Part shown: piece after piece, positions 32,030 through 42,431 of the stretch
Layout of the letters: every line of letters begins with the position of its first letter
Numbering within the stretch: the first letter of the stretch is position 1
Source of the DNA: Fomitopsis serialis
Lineage: Eukaryota > Basidiomycota > Agaricomycetes > Polyporales > Fomitopsidaceae
DNA: 64,000 nucleotides
Reading direction: 5' to 3'
Assembly (NCBI RefSeq): GCF_022376445.1
Contig: NW_025955000.1
Span: 62,001 to 126,000, forward strand
Program-made: the position numbers and the translations under genes
Notes under the pieces: generated by a model
Seen by the model: only the letters and a program-made list of their open reading frames with translations
Told to the model about the DNA's origin: nothing
Database searches by the model: none

Positions 32030-33763
32030 ATGGCCAACCTACTTGTCGACCCGAACACGCTGGTAGCGCCCGATTTCACTCTTGAGGCCCACGCCCGAAA
32101 GAGGCAAACCTGGCTCGCGGCGGGCTTAACGGAGGAGCAGGTCCTCGCCGCTCTCGCTGCTGATTGGCAGGCCGAGAACGACCACGATAAGCTAGTATGG
32201 CAAGAGCGCACCGCAGCAGAGGCACAGGCAGCGAGAGAACAGGCAGTAGCCGCCGAGGCGGCAGCTAATCAGCTGAGAGAAGCAGAGAGGCAGGAAGAGG
32301 CGCAATCTCTGAAGGACGAGATGAAGAAGAATAAAGAGAAGTACTCTTTCGTACCAAATATTCCGACACCTGCAGGAAGGCTGGTCATGGCAGCCCCATA
32401 TGCTGTCCGGCGCCTCGAAAAAGGCTTGTACATCGAGCTCTACTACTACACGAACCAAGGGCTTCGTGCAGCAGCAGCGGACGTCTCGCAGGTAAACGAC
32501 GAGGGGCTAGTCCTGAAAGAGAACAGCGACGGCACCACCACCCTGGTGCAAGGCGCCACGCTGCGTCAAGGCAAATCAGTCATCCCTGACTGTGAGCTCA
32601 CCTGGGCACAGCTCCGCGAAGCTGTCACCCGTCTCATCCCCGCGATGCAGCGGGCGAGATGGGCGCCCGCGCGCGTGGAGATGCTCGCGCTCTTCTGGGG
32701 GAACCTCGAGACCCACGACTTCCAGCAGTCCATTGACCCGATCGACGTACAGGCGCTCGTGGTGTACCAGGCCGAGCAAAGGATGCGATGGCACCAGGCC
32801 ATCGTCGGCGACGGAGGGGGCTGGAATCTTTCCATCCTCTCAGAAGAGGCTTTGGAGGAGACCCGTGACAGAGTCTATCGGAGGGACCGAAACGCGCAAG
32901 ACGCAGACGTAACTGTAAGTAACCTCGTTTCCCTCTCATGTGCCACCGAACAAGCACTCACCATTCCCCCTTTTCTCTCCATATCGACACGATACACATG
33001 TTCTCAAATAACCAACCACGCTCCTCGCGCCTTATGTCTCTGACCCCGCTCCTCACTTTCGCACCTCGCTCCCTGCTCCTCATCCCACGCTCCTGCTCCT
33101 CACTCCTCGCGCCTCGTCCCTCGCTCCTCACTCCTTGCACCTCGTTCCCACGCTCCTTGCACCTCGCTCCTTGCACCTCGTCCTGCGCTCCTGTGTCCTC
33201 GCTCCCTGCTCCTCGCTCCCCGCTCCTCCTCGCTCCTCGGTCCTTGCGCCCACCCCTGCACCTGCCCCTCGCCATCCCACAATGCACAGGCCAACCTGGC
33301 GCTGATGAAAGGGATCATAGCGACTCACCAGAGGGCGTTCCCCAGCGGCCCCGCTGGTCCCTCCTCATCAAGAGGAAGCACCGGAGCGACAGACGGAGGG
33401 GTGGTGCGCACCAAGGCGTCCACCTCGAAGAAGCCCGCCTCTGCGCCGTACCCGGACCGCAAGGCGTCTTTTCAAGACGGCGCAGGCACCAAAACGTTCG
33501 CCGCCTGCGCCGTCTGCCTGGGGCGCCACCAACACCGCGTCTACCTCTGCGACGCAAAGCGGACCTGGGACAACGCCTACGACACGGTGGCCAAGCGCGT
33601 CGACAAGGCCATCATCATCACCCAAAGCAATCGCCCCGTCTGCGGAGACTGGCAGCGGGAATCAGGCTGCCCCAGTCACTCGCACGACGAGAAGCACCTC
33701 TGCTCCGGGTGCGCGCAACCCACTCACGGCGCCCAGAGGTGCCCTCGAGCGCAACGCGCTTGA
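32030..33763 (+). CDS. Gag-like nucleocapsid protein of the Ngaro-like element (one intron)
   Basis: Exon 1 32030-32914 and exon 2 33290-33763 give 452 residues. Exon 1 has a coiled-coil-prone Ala/Glu/Gln stretch (about residues 55-110) and a capsid-like part. Exon 2 has a Ser/Thr/Lys linker, then Cys/His clusters CAVCLGRHQHRVYLC and CGDWQRESGCPSHSH .. CSGCAQPTH .. C that look like zinc knuckles for nucleic-acid binding. The protein should package the element RNA. The 375-nt intron (GTAAGT .. GCACAG) is needed because the unspliced frame stops at 33043. An intron in a retroelement is odd, since spliced RNA would lose it on copying. Confidence 0.78.
33040..33240 (+). repeat. Polypyrimidine CTCG/CTCC-rich simple repeat in the gag intron
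   Basis: Loosely repeated words CCTCGCTCC, CTCCTTGCACCTCG and CTCGCTCCTCG fill most of the intron; likely grown by slippage. Confidence 0.75.
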
Positions 33764-35771
33764 GCCACGCACCCCTTACCATGCAGACGCCTGGGAGCGT
33801 CTGCTACGGGCCAGCGGACTCACGAGCAGGTACCCGGGCCTCGTTGAAGGACTGCGCCATGGTTTCCTTTTCGGCGCCCCAGCGATTCGTGCCACCCAAG
33901 CGCCGCCGAATAGGCCGTCCGCAGACGAGCACAGCGCTGTCTTCCGAGGGCTTGTCGAGCGCGAAACTGCCGCAGGTCGGTACGTGGGGCCTTTCTCGCA
34001 GAGCGAGATGGAACAGTATCTGGGTGCGTTCCAATCGTCCCCAATCTCGATCATTCCCAAGCCTGCGAAGCCAGGCCACTACCGCATCATACAGAACTTT
34101 TCCTTCCCACACGCCCCTTCTGCTGCCCATCCCAACCCCTCCATCAATTCCTGCGTCGACTCCGACCACTACCCCTGCACATGGGGAACCTTCACCACAA
34201 TCGCCTTGCTCATCTGGGAACTCCCCCCAGGCTCACAAGCTGCCATCCGAGACGTTGCGGAAGCCTACCGCACCATCCCATTGCACCCCAGTCAGTGGCC
34301 AGCTTGTGTGGTCCGTGCCGGACCAAACGAGCTGTATGCCGACACGTGCCTCGCCTTTGGCTACGGGCCTTCAGGAGGTGGGTATGGATATCTCGATGAC
34401 GCAGGAACAGACCTCGTGCGTGCACAAGGCATGGGCCCACTTGACAAGTGGGTCGATGACCATTTCCTCACACGGATTCTGGTCGGATACCTCGACCAGG
34501 TCAATGACCGTCGGGCGCGCCGCAGCATCGATCTTGTTGCACGCGGCAGACATCATACGGGCGGTCGCATCTGGTACGGAGGTAAGGTTTACGACAACGG
34601 GCTCATTGACCAAGCCAACGAGGACTGCGCCTTCCCACTGCGCGATTTTTCCACCACCACTCCACGCAGCGCAGTTGACGCAGCGTACACGTACTGCCTC
34701 GCAGACGTGGACGCCATCTCCGAAACACTCGGCATACCCTGGGAAAAGAGCAAGGACTGCGACTTTGCATCCTCGCAGGTCTTCGCTGGGCTGGAATGGG
34801 ACCTCCATGCGCGGACCGTCGGGCTACCGGCACGGAAGAGCACTAAGTACCTCGCTGCCATCGCAGATTGGCGGCGACAGCCCGAGCGCACTTACACCCT
34901 CCAGGATGTACAGCGGTTATACGGTAAGTTACTACACTGCACTCTCGTCATACCACGAGGACGCGCTTACCTCACCGGCCTGGAGGCCATGCTCCGGGTC
35001 TGCGGTGACCGTCCTTTCGTGCCACACCACCCCATCCAATCCATACGCAGCGATCTTGACTGGTGGGTGGCCATCCTACAGCAACCCAAACTCTACCGCC
35101 CCATCCCCCACCCCAGGCAGCTCATCGACCTTGCAGCCTTCTCCGATGCGAGCTCCGGCATCGGAATCGCGATCACCGTGGGGGACCGCTGGCGGGCCTG
35201 GCGGCTCATTCCGGGCTGGCGCACCTTGGGAGGCGAGCGCGACATCGGATGGGCCGAGGCAGTTGGCTTCCAACTACTCACCATCAGTGTCACCAGCGCT
35301 CGCGGCGTGGACGAGAGCTTCCGACTTTTCGGCGACAATACAGGGGTCGTCGAGGGCTGGCGCAACCGACGCAGTCGGAACACCAGCGTCAACCTCGTCT
35401 TCAAACACATCCTCGAATACCTACACGATGCGGGCAACACCGAATGCATCCACACCGCCTACGTCCCTAGCGCCAACAACCCCGCCGATGGACCCTCTCG
35501 AGGCATATACCCGCCTGAGACTCTCCTCCTACCTCCCATCCCCATCCCACGTGGACTCGGGCCCTTCATCATCGACGCAACCGACCCGCTCACCCCCCTC
35601 GAACTCCGGCTCCACCGCAATGGAGCATACCCAGCCGCAGCCGCCAAGTCCATTGACCAGGTCCTGGAACGGGCTCGCGCTGAGCAACAACGCGAGGCCG
35701 ACGAGCTCTCCGACTGGCGCATCCGCAACAACGGCAGCTGGGACGAGCCGGACACCCGCAGGCCGTTTTGA
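33764..35771 (+). CDS. Reverse transcriptase-RNase H of the Ngaro-like element
   Basis: Frame 3, open from within the end of gag to the stop at 35771. The first in-frame ATG (33984) lies inside the conserved RT start (GRYVGPFSQSEMEQYLGAF), so translation probably comes from a +1 shift or re-initiation at the gag overlap. RT: SPISIIPKPAKPGHYRIIQN, motif A DVAEAYRTIPLHP, GYGPSGGGYGYLD and the catalytic DKWVDDHF. RNase H: FSDASSGIGIAI, a Glu in GWAEAVGFQL, FGDNTGVVEGW and SANNPADGPSRG, which give the usual D-E-D-D set. It copies element RNA to DNA. It overlaps the next frame at its end. Confidence 0.88.
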
Positions 35772-36969
35772 CGGCCTCGCCCCGCTCGCCTCGGAGGTAT
35801 CCACTCAACGAGGGCGCCCATACCCACGAGCACTCGCACTACGGCCCTCGGAGCTGCGGCCGCACTGTCTGGCACGAGACCGACTACAAGTGTGGCAGCC
35901 TTTCAAGGAACGGTCCACACGAGACGAGGACGGGTGCGAGGCAGTAAACATCACACAGCAGGACATCGAACGCATCCTCCTGACCACGGTCTCGGCATAC
36001 GCAACAGGCACGCGCGAATCGTACGGCGCAGGGCTGCTCGCCTTCCATGCCTTCTGCGACGCGCGGGACTTCGAAGAGCGACTGCGGGCACCGGCGAGTC
36101 ACACACTCATACTCACCTTCATAGCGAACTGCGCCGGCATCTACAGCGGCGCCACGGTGCGCAACTACGTCGCCGGGGTTCACGCATGGCACACCATACA
36201 TGGGCAACACTGGAGAATCCACGCCGACGAGCTCAATGCGCTCCTCAAAGGAGCCGACCGCCTCGCACCTCCCGCGTCCAAGCGACCGAAGCGACTCCCG
36301 GTGCTAATCACCTTCCTCACAGCTGCCAAAGCCCAGCTTAACCTGAGCGAGCCACTCGACGCAGCCGTCTGGGCATGTCTCACGACCGTCTTCTTCTCGG
36401 CGGCGAGGCTGGGCGAATTCACACAGCACAGCCTCAACAGCTTCCGACCAAATCTGCACGTCAAACCGTCCGACGTACGACAGGACGAAGACAGGCACGG
36501 GTACAAGGCAACGGTCATCCACCTTCCCACCACCAAGGTCGCACCGCTCGAAGGCGAGGACGTCTACTGGGCTGCACAGCCGGGGGCACCAGCGGACCCC
36601 GAAGAGGCGTTCGCAAACCACATGCGGGTCAACCAACCAGACCCCGGTGGCCATCTTTTCGCATGGAAACACGCCCAGGGCCCGCGCGCGCTGACAAAGT
36701 CGGCTTTCCTCAAGAGGATGGACAGCGTCGCGTCGCGCCTCGGGGAGGTGCCCATGAAAGGCCACGGACTCCGCATAGGAGCCACCCTCGAGTACCTCCT
36801 GCGAGGCGTCCCATTCGACGTCGTGAAGGCCATCGGGCGGTGGAGTGGCGAGAGCTTCAAGCTCTATCTACGCAAGCACGCCACCATCCTCGCACCCTAC
36901 CTCCAGAGCTCGCCGGTGCTCGACAACGTCACGCGCTACACCATGCCGCCGTTATCAGCGCGGCAATAA
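35760..36969 (+). CDS. Tyrosine recombinase (integrase function) of the Ngaro-like element
   Basis: Frame 1, stop 36969, overlapping the RT end. N-terminal SAM-like DNA-binding part: AYATGTRESYGAGLLAFHAFC and ATVRNYVAGVHAWH. Catalytic part: first Arg in FFSAARLGEFT, box HGLRIGATLEYLLRG (His and second Arg), then GRWSGESFKLYLRKHA with the Tyr nucleophile. This replaces a DDE integrase and explains the lack of a target-site duplication. All catalytic residues are present. The same frame is open without stops from 32938, but the part before about 35760 is a shadow of gag and RT. Exact start unknown. Confidence 0.88.
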
Positions 36970-37065
36970 GCGCCATGCGAGCAACGTTCAGACAGGTGAG
37001 TCGACTTCCATCCGGGAGCAACGGACGAGCCGCAACGCGTCGCCCCAGCTTCTTCACCATGGGTA

Positions 37066-37326
37066 TCGCAGCTCATCCGCACCCACAGGTCCCGGTGGTT
37101 CGTTTTGGGTCTGGCAGCCCGGAGGGCTGCGCCCCGCACTAGCTACTACTTACACTCCTTTCCTTTCTCCCCTAATACTCTCGAAGACCGCGCGGCGGTC
37201 TACCCCACTCTCCCATTTGCGATGTTTTCCATTATCGAGCTCAGGCCTCACATTTGTATAGTACTATTTCAAGCCTCACTAATAGTACTACTCTAATCGA
37301 CAGGAGCCCGAACGAAAATACCTAGA
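37066..37326 (+). repeat. Split direct repeat B1
   Basis: Begins TCGCAGCTCATCCGC and ends AACGAAAATACCTAGA; abuts A2 with no gap. Confidence 0.9.
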
Positions 37327-37485
37327 TGGCGATCTGCGAGAGGCGAGGCACGAGCCGAGCGCAGAGATTAGTCTAAGTAGGGAAGTGCAGGGCTTAGGCG
37401 CGCATCGCTCTCTCTTTGCGCGCCCACGTCCGAACTTCAACGAAGCACCCTAGAGCTTCCGTTTCTGTCCTCGGTCGTCTTTTCA
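37327..37485 (+). repeat. Split direct repeat A2
   Basis: Second copy of A1, directly joined to B1, giving the B1-A2 junction typical of split-direct-repeat elements. Confidence 0.9.
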
Positions 37486-37635
37486 CCCACCCACCTCTCC
37501 CTCTCCGCGTCTTCTCACCACTTGCTTCCCAGCTCAGGCAAGTACATTCCCCCTTCATTCCATTGGCTCGACGCGCTTCCTCCCGCAACCTGTGAAGGAT
37601 CACGCTACGAAGCGGCCGCGGTGTCCCACCCGCCC

Positions 37636-37896
37636 TCGCAGCTCATCCGCACCCACAGGTCCCGGTGGTTCGTTTTGGGTCTGGCAGCCCGGAGGGCTGC
37701 GCCCCGCACTAGCTACTACTTACACTCCTTTCCTTTCTCCCCTAATACTCTCGAAGACCGCGCGGCGGTCTACCCCACTCTCCCATTTGCGATGTTTTCC
37801 ATTATCGAGCTCAGGCCTCACATTTGTATAGTACTATTTCAAGCCTCACTAATAGTACTACTCTAATCGACAGGAGCCCGAACGAAAATACCTAGA
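37636..37896 (+). repeat. Split direct repeat B2 (right end)
   Basis: Second copy of B1; its final CCTAGA is the right terminus, followed by CACTACTACC host sequence. Confidence 0.9.
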
Positions 37897-38397
37897 CACT
37901 ACTACCAGTCACGCTGTCCGTAGCTGACGTAATCCGCCACGTCTTGTTTCAGTCAGTTCAGTGAGTCACTGAGTCGTCCTCAGCCAGCCTCAGCCCCTCC
38001 CGTCATCGAGACAAATCACTCAGTCAATAGACGGCCATAGGACGTCTCGCAAGAACCTTCCGCGGAACGCACGTCTATCATCGGAGGTGATCTCGCTGAA
38101 CGAGGTAAAGTAGTAACTCTACGACAGTTGCAGAGTGCACGGACGACGACACGAGTCTCGTTCGGCAGATGAGACAGGCTGCGCCAGGTAAGGAAGGGCT
38201 TCTGACTCGCGGTGCTGGTTCTGGTTGACTCAAGAGACACTGCTTATAGACCTCGTTGTATTCTGCGGGCTAGCAGATCATTCTAAGCGACGGTGTGTAC
38301 CATCACATTATTCGTGGACTGCTAGAATATCCTGCCAGCGTAACTAGACGGACCCTCAGACGGCCCGCCTTCGTCCTACTAATGACAATTACCCGTG
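37897..38397. other. S-gene 3' flank block near S4
   Basis: The stretch 38010-38290 is a shortened copy of the blocks at 25425 and 28490 (GACACGAGTCTCGTTCGGCA, GACTCAAGAGACACTG). No gene. Confidence 0.6.
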
Positions 38398-38889
38398 CTA
38401 CGGCTTATGCGCAGTCCAGGTCCTACTGTGAGGCTTGCGGGAATCCGGCGCAACCCATTTTTTGCTTTGACTCGACGGGCGGGGACCCGGTGCCTTAGCC
38501 AGGGTTCCTTTTTCTACCTTCGCAGCCCCATGTGCATGTTGTGCAGCTTTATGTGCAGCCAATTGCGTGTTATATTCTCCGCGTGCTTGTGTCCAAGCGT
38601 GTATACTGGAGAAGTGTTCCCGTTGGGGGTATGGTCCTGGGTGTTCCGCACGTACGGATAGCTGTTCGCCAAGGTAACCCCGATCAAAGAGTACCTCCAG
38701 ATCGCCAAGAGCCCGCTCCGCAAGGTTAGCGTCGTCGCGGAAGCTACAGACGGAAGGAGGTGTACATTAGGCGAAGCTGACGCTGCAGATACAGAACAAC
38801 ACGTACGCGATGTAGGAAACGGGGCGCGCTACGGCAGACGACGCGAGCATCGCCGCGGAGACGAGAGGGAGGATGGTTGAGAAGCGCAT
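38398..38889 (-). CDS. S4: small secreted protein, RPSSQSKKW tail
   Basis: Exon 1 38807-38889 and exon 2 38398-38743 give 142 residues. Signal peptide MRFSTILPLVSAAMLASSA then VARPVSYIA. Exon 2 begins FRDDANLAERALGDLEVLF, DRGYLGEQLSVRAE, then a His/Ala/Gln-rich body, PRPSSQSKKWVAPDSRKP and a second short copy SRTWTAHKP at the end. Same architecture as S2, S3 and S5. No cysteine. Function unknown; secretion is inferred from the signal peptide only. Confidence 0.72.
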
Positions 38890-39155
38890 CTTGAATGGGA
38901 GGCTCGAGGTGCAGTGGCTGGGCGACGGCTGAAGGTAGGGTGCGGGTACGTCGTGGTCGTGCGTCACGGTATGGGTCGTTCAATAATCAAGCAAGGCTGC
39001 ATCGACAGCGGGAAGGTGAGAGGTACGTCGTCAGTACAGTCATTGACAGAATGCGTGCAGAGGTACTCACCGGCCGGCGCACTTGCTGTCGATGGGCTCC
39101 GAATTAGAGGGTTAAGGATCGTGTTGGAGCTGGGTGGCCTCTGTGGGTGTTCCGT

Positions 39156-39165
39156 CCTTATATAT
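39156..39165 (-). promoter_or_regulatory. TATA box of S4
   Basis: Minus strand ATATATAAGG, 267-276 nt upstream of the ATG. Between them lie a GTGAGTACC donor (about 39070) and a GATGCAG acceptor (about 38999), read as a 5'UTR intron conserved in the family. Confidence 0.6.
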
Positions 39166-41544
39166 GTCTGCGGCTATGCAACAAATGGTGCTGTGGGCCG
39201 AAGGAACGAGGCGACTCAAGAGGCAGTCCCATCAAAACCCATCACAGTGCGTTCGATTAGAGTCGACGCGAATATTTGCATCATCGTAAGTCTTGATTTT
39301 GTCTTGATTTTGTCTTGAACTTGTCCTGATCTTGATCAAAGCAATATAGCAGTGACGACGCAGCGCGGGCGACGATGTCAGACCGCCTGTGCGTGCGTAC
39401 CTCGATGAGGAGTTGGCTGCCAATTACAGCAACAGGCGTGAACCTCTGACGTGTAGAATTCCGAACATGGGAACTTACGGGGAGGGTAGCCCCTGCAAAC
39501 GTGGCTCGTTGGTCGCGGAGGTACAACGCGCTGATTGGGTCGTCGTCAGTCGTGGACATACAACAACCATTGTCAAAACATGACACTTCTTCTCCGTCGG
39601 CTGGACAGCTAGGATGTAAAGGCGGATGAGTCTCCAGCTCCCCCACGCTCGCTCGCAACCGCATGCATAGCATCGCAATGCCCTATCCAGTCGGTCAGCC
39701 ATGTCGTGTCCCCCCAACGCCTCGCATCGTCATACTCAAAAAGCACTCACAGTACACCTAGTCCCCGGGCTCGGCCCTCGGGATACTCACGAGCGTCGTG
39801 TCAAAGCATGCGTCCGGGTGACTCTCCGCGTTGAGCTCCTGCGCCTTCCGGGGAACGCCGTGCTCTCCAGGTCGAGCACCCAGTCGTCCGCGGCCAGCGA
39901 GTGCACGGGCGCGCCCGAGCAGAGGGTAGAGAACGGCCGGAACGTCTTGCACGCCGCTGCGAGCGTGAGCACGCGCCGGAGGTCAGTGTGTTGGACAGGC
40001 CGACTTGGCGTGGCTCTCGAGACATCGCGACGCAAAGTCTGCAGACTGCCGGTCGTCATCGTCATCCGTCTGCGTGCTATACCATCCCTCCTTCCCACCA
40101 CGTGTGCCATCACCCATTAGTCACTCACCGGACGTCACGGTGCCCATCGGAGAGGGAGACAGTGTCTTCAGAGTCCAGGCGCGCCCTAGCGAGGAGTGTG
40201 GATCCCAGACGATGGTAGGTAGCCCAGTCACGCTAGTAGTGCATGTGAAGAGCCTGGCCATGGCATACATACAGAAACCAGGGCGGGCCACTGGCGCCGC
40301 GGCCTGGCAGCGGAAGAATGCCCAGTATTTCAAACCATCGTCGACGCAAATGGACCCGGGTCTAGCGGCCCCTCCTCGCCCGGTGTCGGCGTCACCGCAG
40401 ACAGGGATGTTCATGAAGACGCATCGACGTAGATGGATCATTTCGTCACGGAAGTCATGGCATGCTCTGCACCCACCCAGTCATCGTCCTCGACGCTTGT
40501 TGCTCGCCGTTGCCGAGCGAAGCGCCGTCATCCAACGGCTCGACATGCATCCACCCGTACCGACACCATCCACGCTCGCTACACCAAGGCAGACACCTTG
40601 AGAGGGGCTCCAGTACGGTTCGGAGTCACGACGGAAAGCTGGGAAGACGTGCTCCGCCTCGATATCGACTATCCGAGCCAGGACTCACACGTCGGAAGGG
40701 GCACTACTCGGATCTGGTGTATGTAGTAGAAGTGCTCCAGCACCGCTCCGGTGGCAGGGTATGTGGGTATTGGCGTACCGCCTGTGGGTCGCTTCCCTCT
40801 CTCGCGGCCAGCCTGGGTTCGTATACAACGCGAAACGACGACGGAGCCCGGGCGTGCGTGTCATATCGCTCGACGACGTGCTTCGTGCACTCGGTAGCGA
40901 GGAACGTCACGTCGACCAAGGGTCAGCCTGAAGCGGAAGCGCAGATGAAACGCAGTACATACTCGTCGTTGGGCCGCAAGGTTGTCCACACCGCGACGAC
41001 ACGAGCATGGCGGGTTTGCTGACGAAGCGCGAGGCATGGCGGTGTAGATCGGTCAGTGTCAGCATTCAATATTCTGTATTCCATTACACACAGTAGGATT
41101 GGGAGCTGCCATGACAGAGCACCTCACCACGTCCAGAGAGAGTCGCGGCACCGTCGGGCGCTTACCACTTCCCGGGGTCATCGAGCTTTCTCGATTTTTT
41201 CGGCCAGTATGGACTTGCCAGTACCGCTTGTTTGACGTCCCCAGTGCGTTCGTGCAGTAGGAATGCTGCTGGGGCTGTAGAGTGAGTATTGCATGAAACT
41301 TAGAGATATGGAGGAGGCGGAGACGAGCGACGCGATGTGGTCGTGCAAATGCCCGGCCTCGACTATCGGCAACCGTATAGAGGTCATTCAATAAGCGACG
41401 GTAAGTACCATCACATTATTCGTGGACTGCCAGAATATCCTGCCAGCGTAACTAGACGAACCCTCAGACGGCCCCGCCTTCGTCCTACTACAGCTGTTTC
41501 TAAAACGATAGGCCCCTCACCAAAAATGCGTACAATCCCCCATG

Positions 41545-42160
41545 CTACTTCCCGTTCGGCTTCCAGGTCTTAGATTGAGACGGGCGGGCAGACCCCGGCT
41601 TCCAGGTCTTAGCTTGAGGCGGGCGGTGAGGCGGCTGGTGGCTACTCCCCTGTGCAGGCGGGCTAGCCGCCCTGTGTGCACGATGCGCCATTAGCTCAAC
41701 CTGGGCCTGAGCCTCCCTCTGATGCGCTTCCCAGAGTTTGTCCGGCCCCTTTCCTTCCTTCGCAGCCGCCTTCTTTTCGCCTTTGATAGCTTGAGTCCTC
41801 GCAACATGTATGTCGCGGTCCCTCCTCAAAGCATCATCCCCTGCTGGGCCATGGGGGTAGTGGTGCCGTTCGGGCCACTTTCCTGCCTGTCCCGGAGGAT
41901 GTCCCGGAGGGAATAATTCTGCGCGTACGGACAGCTGTTGGCCAAGGTAACCCCGATCAAAGAGTACCTCCAGATCGCCAAGAGCCCGCTCCGCAAGGTC
42001 AGCATCGTCGCGGAAGCTACAAGGGAAGGGGTGTACATCAGGCGAAGCTGACGCCGCAGACACAGAACAACACGTACGCGATGTAGGAAACGGGGCGCGC
42101 TACGGCAGACGACGCGAGCATCGCCGCGGAGACGAGAGGGAGGATGGTTGAGAAGCGCAT
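41545..42160 (-). CDS. S5: small secreted protein with KTWKP repeats
   Basis: Exon 1 42078-42160 and exon 2 41545-42016 give 184 residues, the longest intact member. Signal peptide as S4. Exon 2 begins FRDDADLAERALGDLEVLF, DRGYLGQQLSVRAE, a Pro/His/Lys/Ala-rich body, SPPAQGSSHQPPH (resembling the S3 repeat), then two copies of KTWKP (QAKTWKPGSARPSQS and KTWKPNGK). Secretion is inferred; function unknown. Confidence 0.72.
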
Positions 42161-42421
42161 CTCAATGGGGGCTCGAGGTGCAGTGCTGGGCGCGGCTGAA
42201 GGTAGGGGCGGGTACGTCGTGGTCGTGCGTCACGGTATGGGTCGTTCAATAATCAAGCAAGGCTGCATCGACAGCGGGAAGGTGAGAGGTACGTCGTCAG
42301 TACAGTCATTGACAGAATGCGTGCAGAGGTACTCACCGGCCGGCGCACTTGCTGTCGATGGGCTCCGAATTAGAGGGTTAAGGATCGTGTTGGAGCTGGG
42401 TGGCCTCTGTGGGTGTTCCGT

Positions 42422-42431
42422 CCTTATATAT
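42422..42431 (-). promoter_or_regulatory. TATA box of S5
   Basis: Minus strand ATATATAAGG, 262-271 nt upstream of the ATG; the surrounding 300 bp are nearly identical to the S4 promoter. Confidence 0.6.

Larger units (their letters stand above)
31806..37896 (+). mobile_element. Ngaro-like tyrosine-recombinase (DIRS-order) retrotransposon, complete
   Basis: The order is A1 (31806-31964), gag, RT/RNase H, tyrosine recombinase, B1 (37066-37326), A2 (37327-37485), a 150-bp spacer, B2 (37636-37896). A1 equals A2 (159 bp) and B1 equals B2 (261 bp) as far as I can read, so the insertion is recent. Split direct repeats, a YR instead of an integrase, no methyltransferase frame and no target duplication fit the Ngaro group. 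Such elements are thought to replicate through a circle in which the repeats rebuild the full terminus, then integrate by YR recombination. Confidence 0.88.
38283..40676. repeat. 2.4-kb segmental duplication, unit 1 (contains S4)
   Basis: Matches 41387-44010 throughout: S gene, promoter, and about 1.3 kb beyond (39360-40676 against 42625-44010) with long identical words such as GCGCGCCCTAGCGAGGAGTG, CTCGTTGGTCGCGGAGGTAC and GGGGCTCCAGTACGGTTCGG. The shared 1.3 kb has minus-strand frames kept in both copies (ending ELNAESHPDACFDTTLVSIP and ELNSESHPDVCFDKTLVSIP), but frames break elsewhere and no family is recognised. Confidence 0.8.

Noticed and set aside
32938..35700. Very long plus-strand frame (1343 codons in total) across the retroelement
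   Set aside because: Only its last 400 codons (tyrosine recombinase) show family motifs; the earlier part overlaps gag and RT in another frame and is Ser/Pro-rich shadow.
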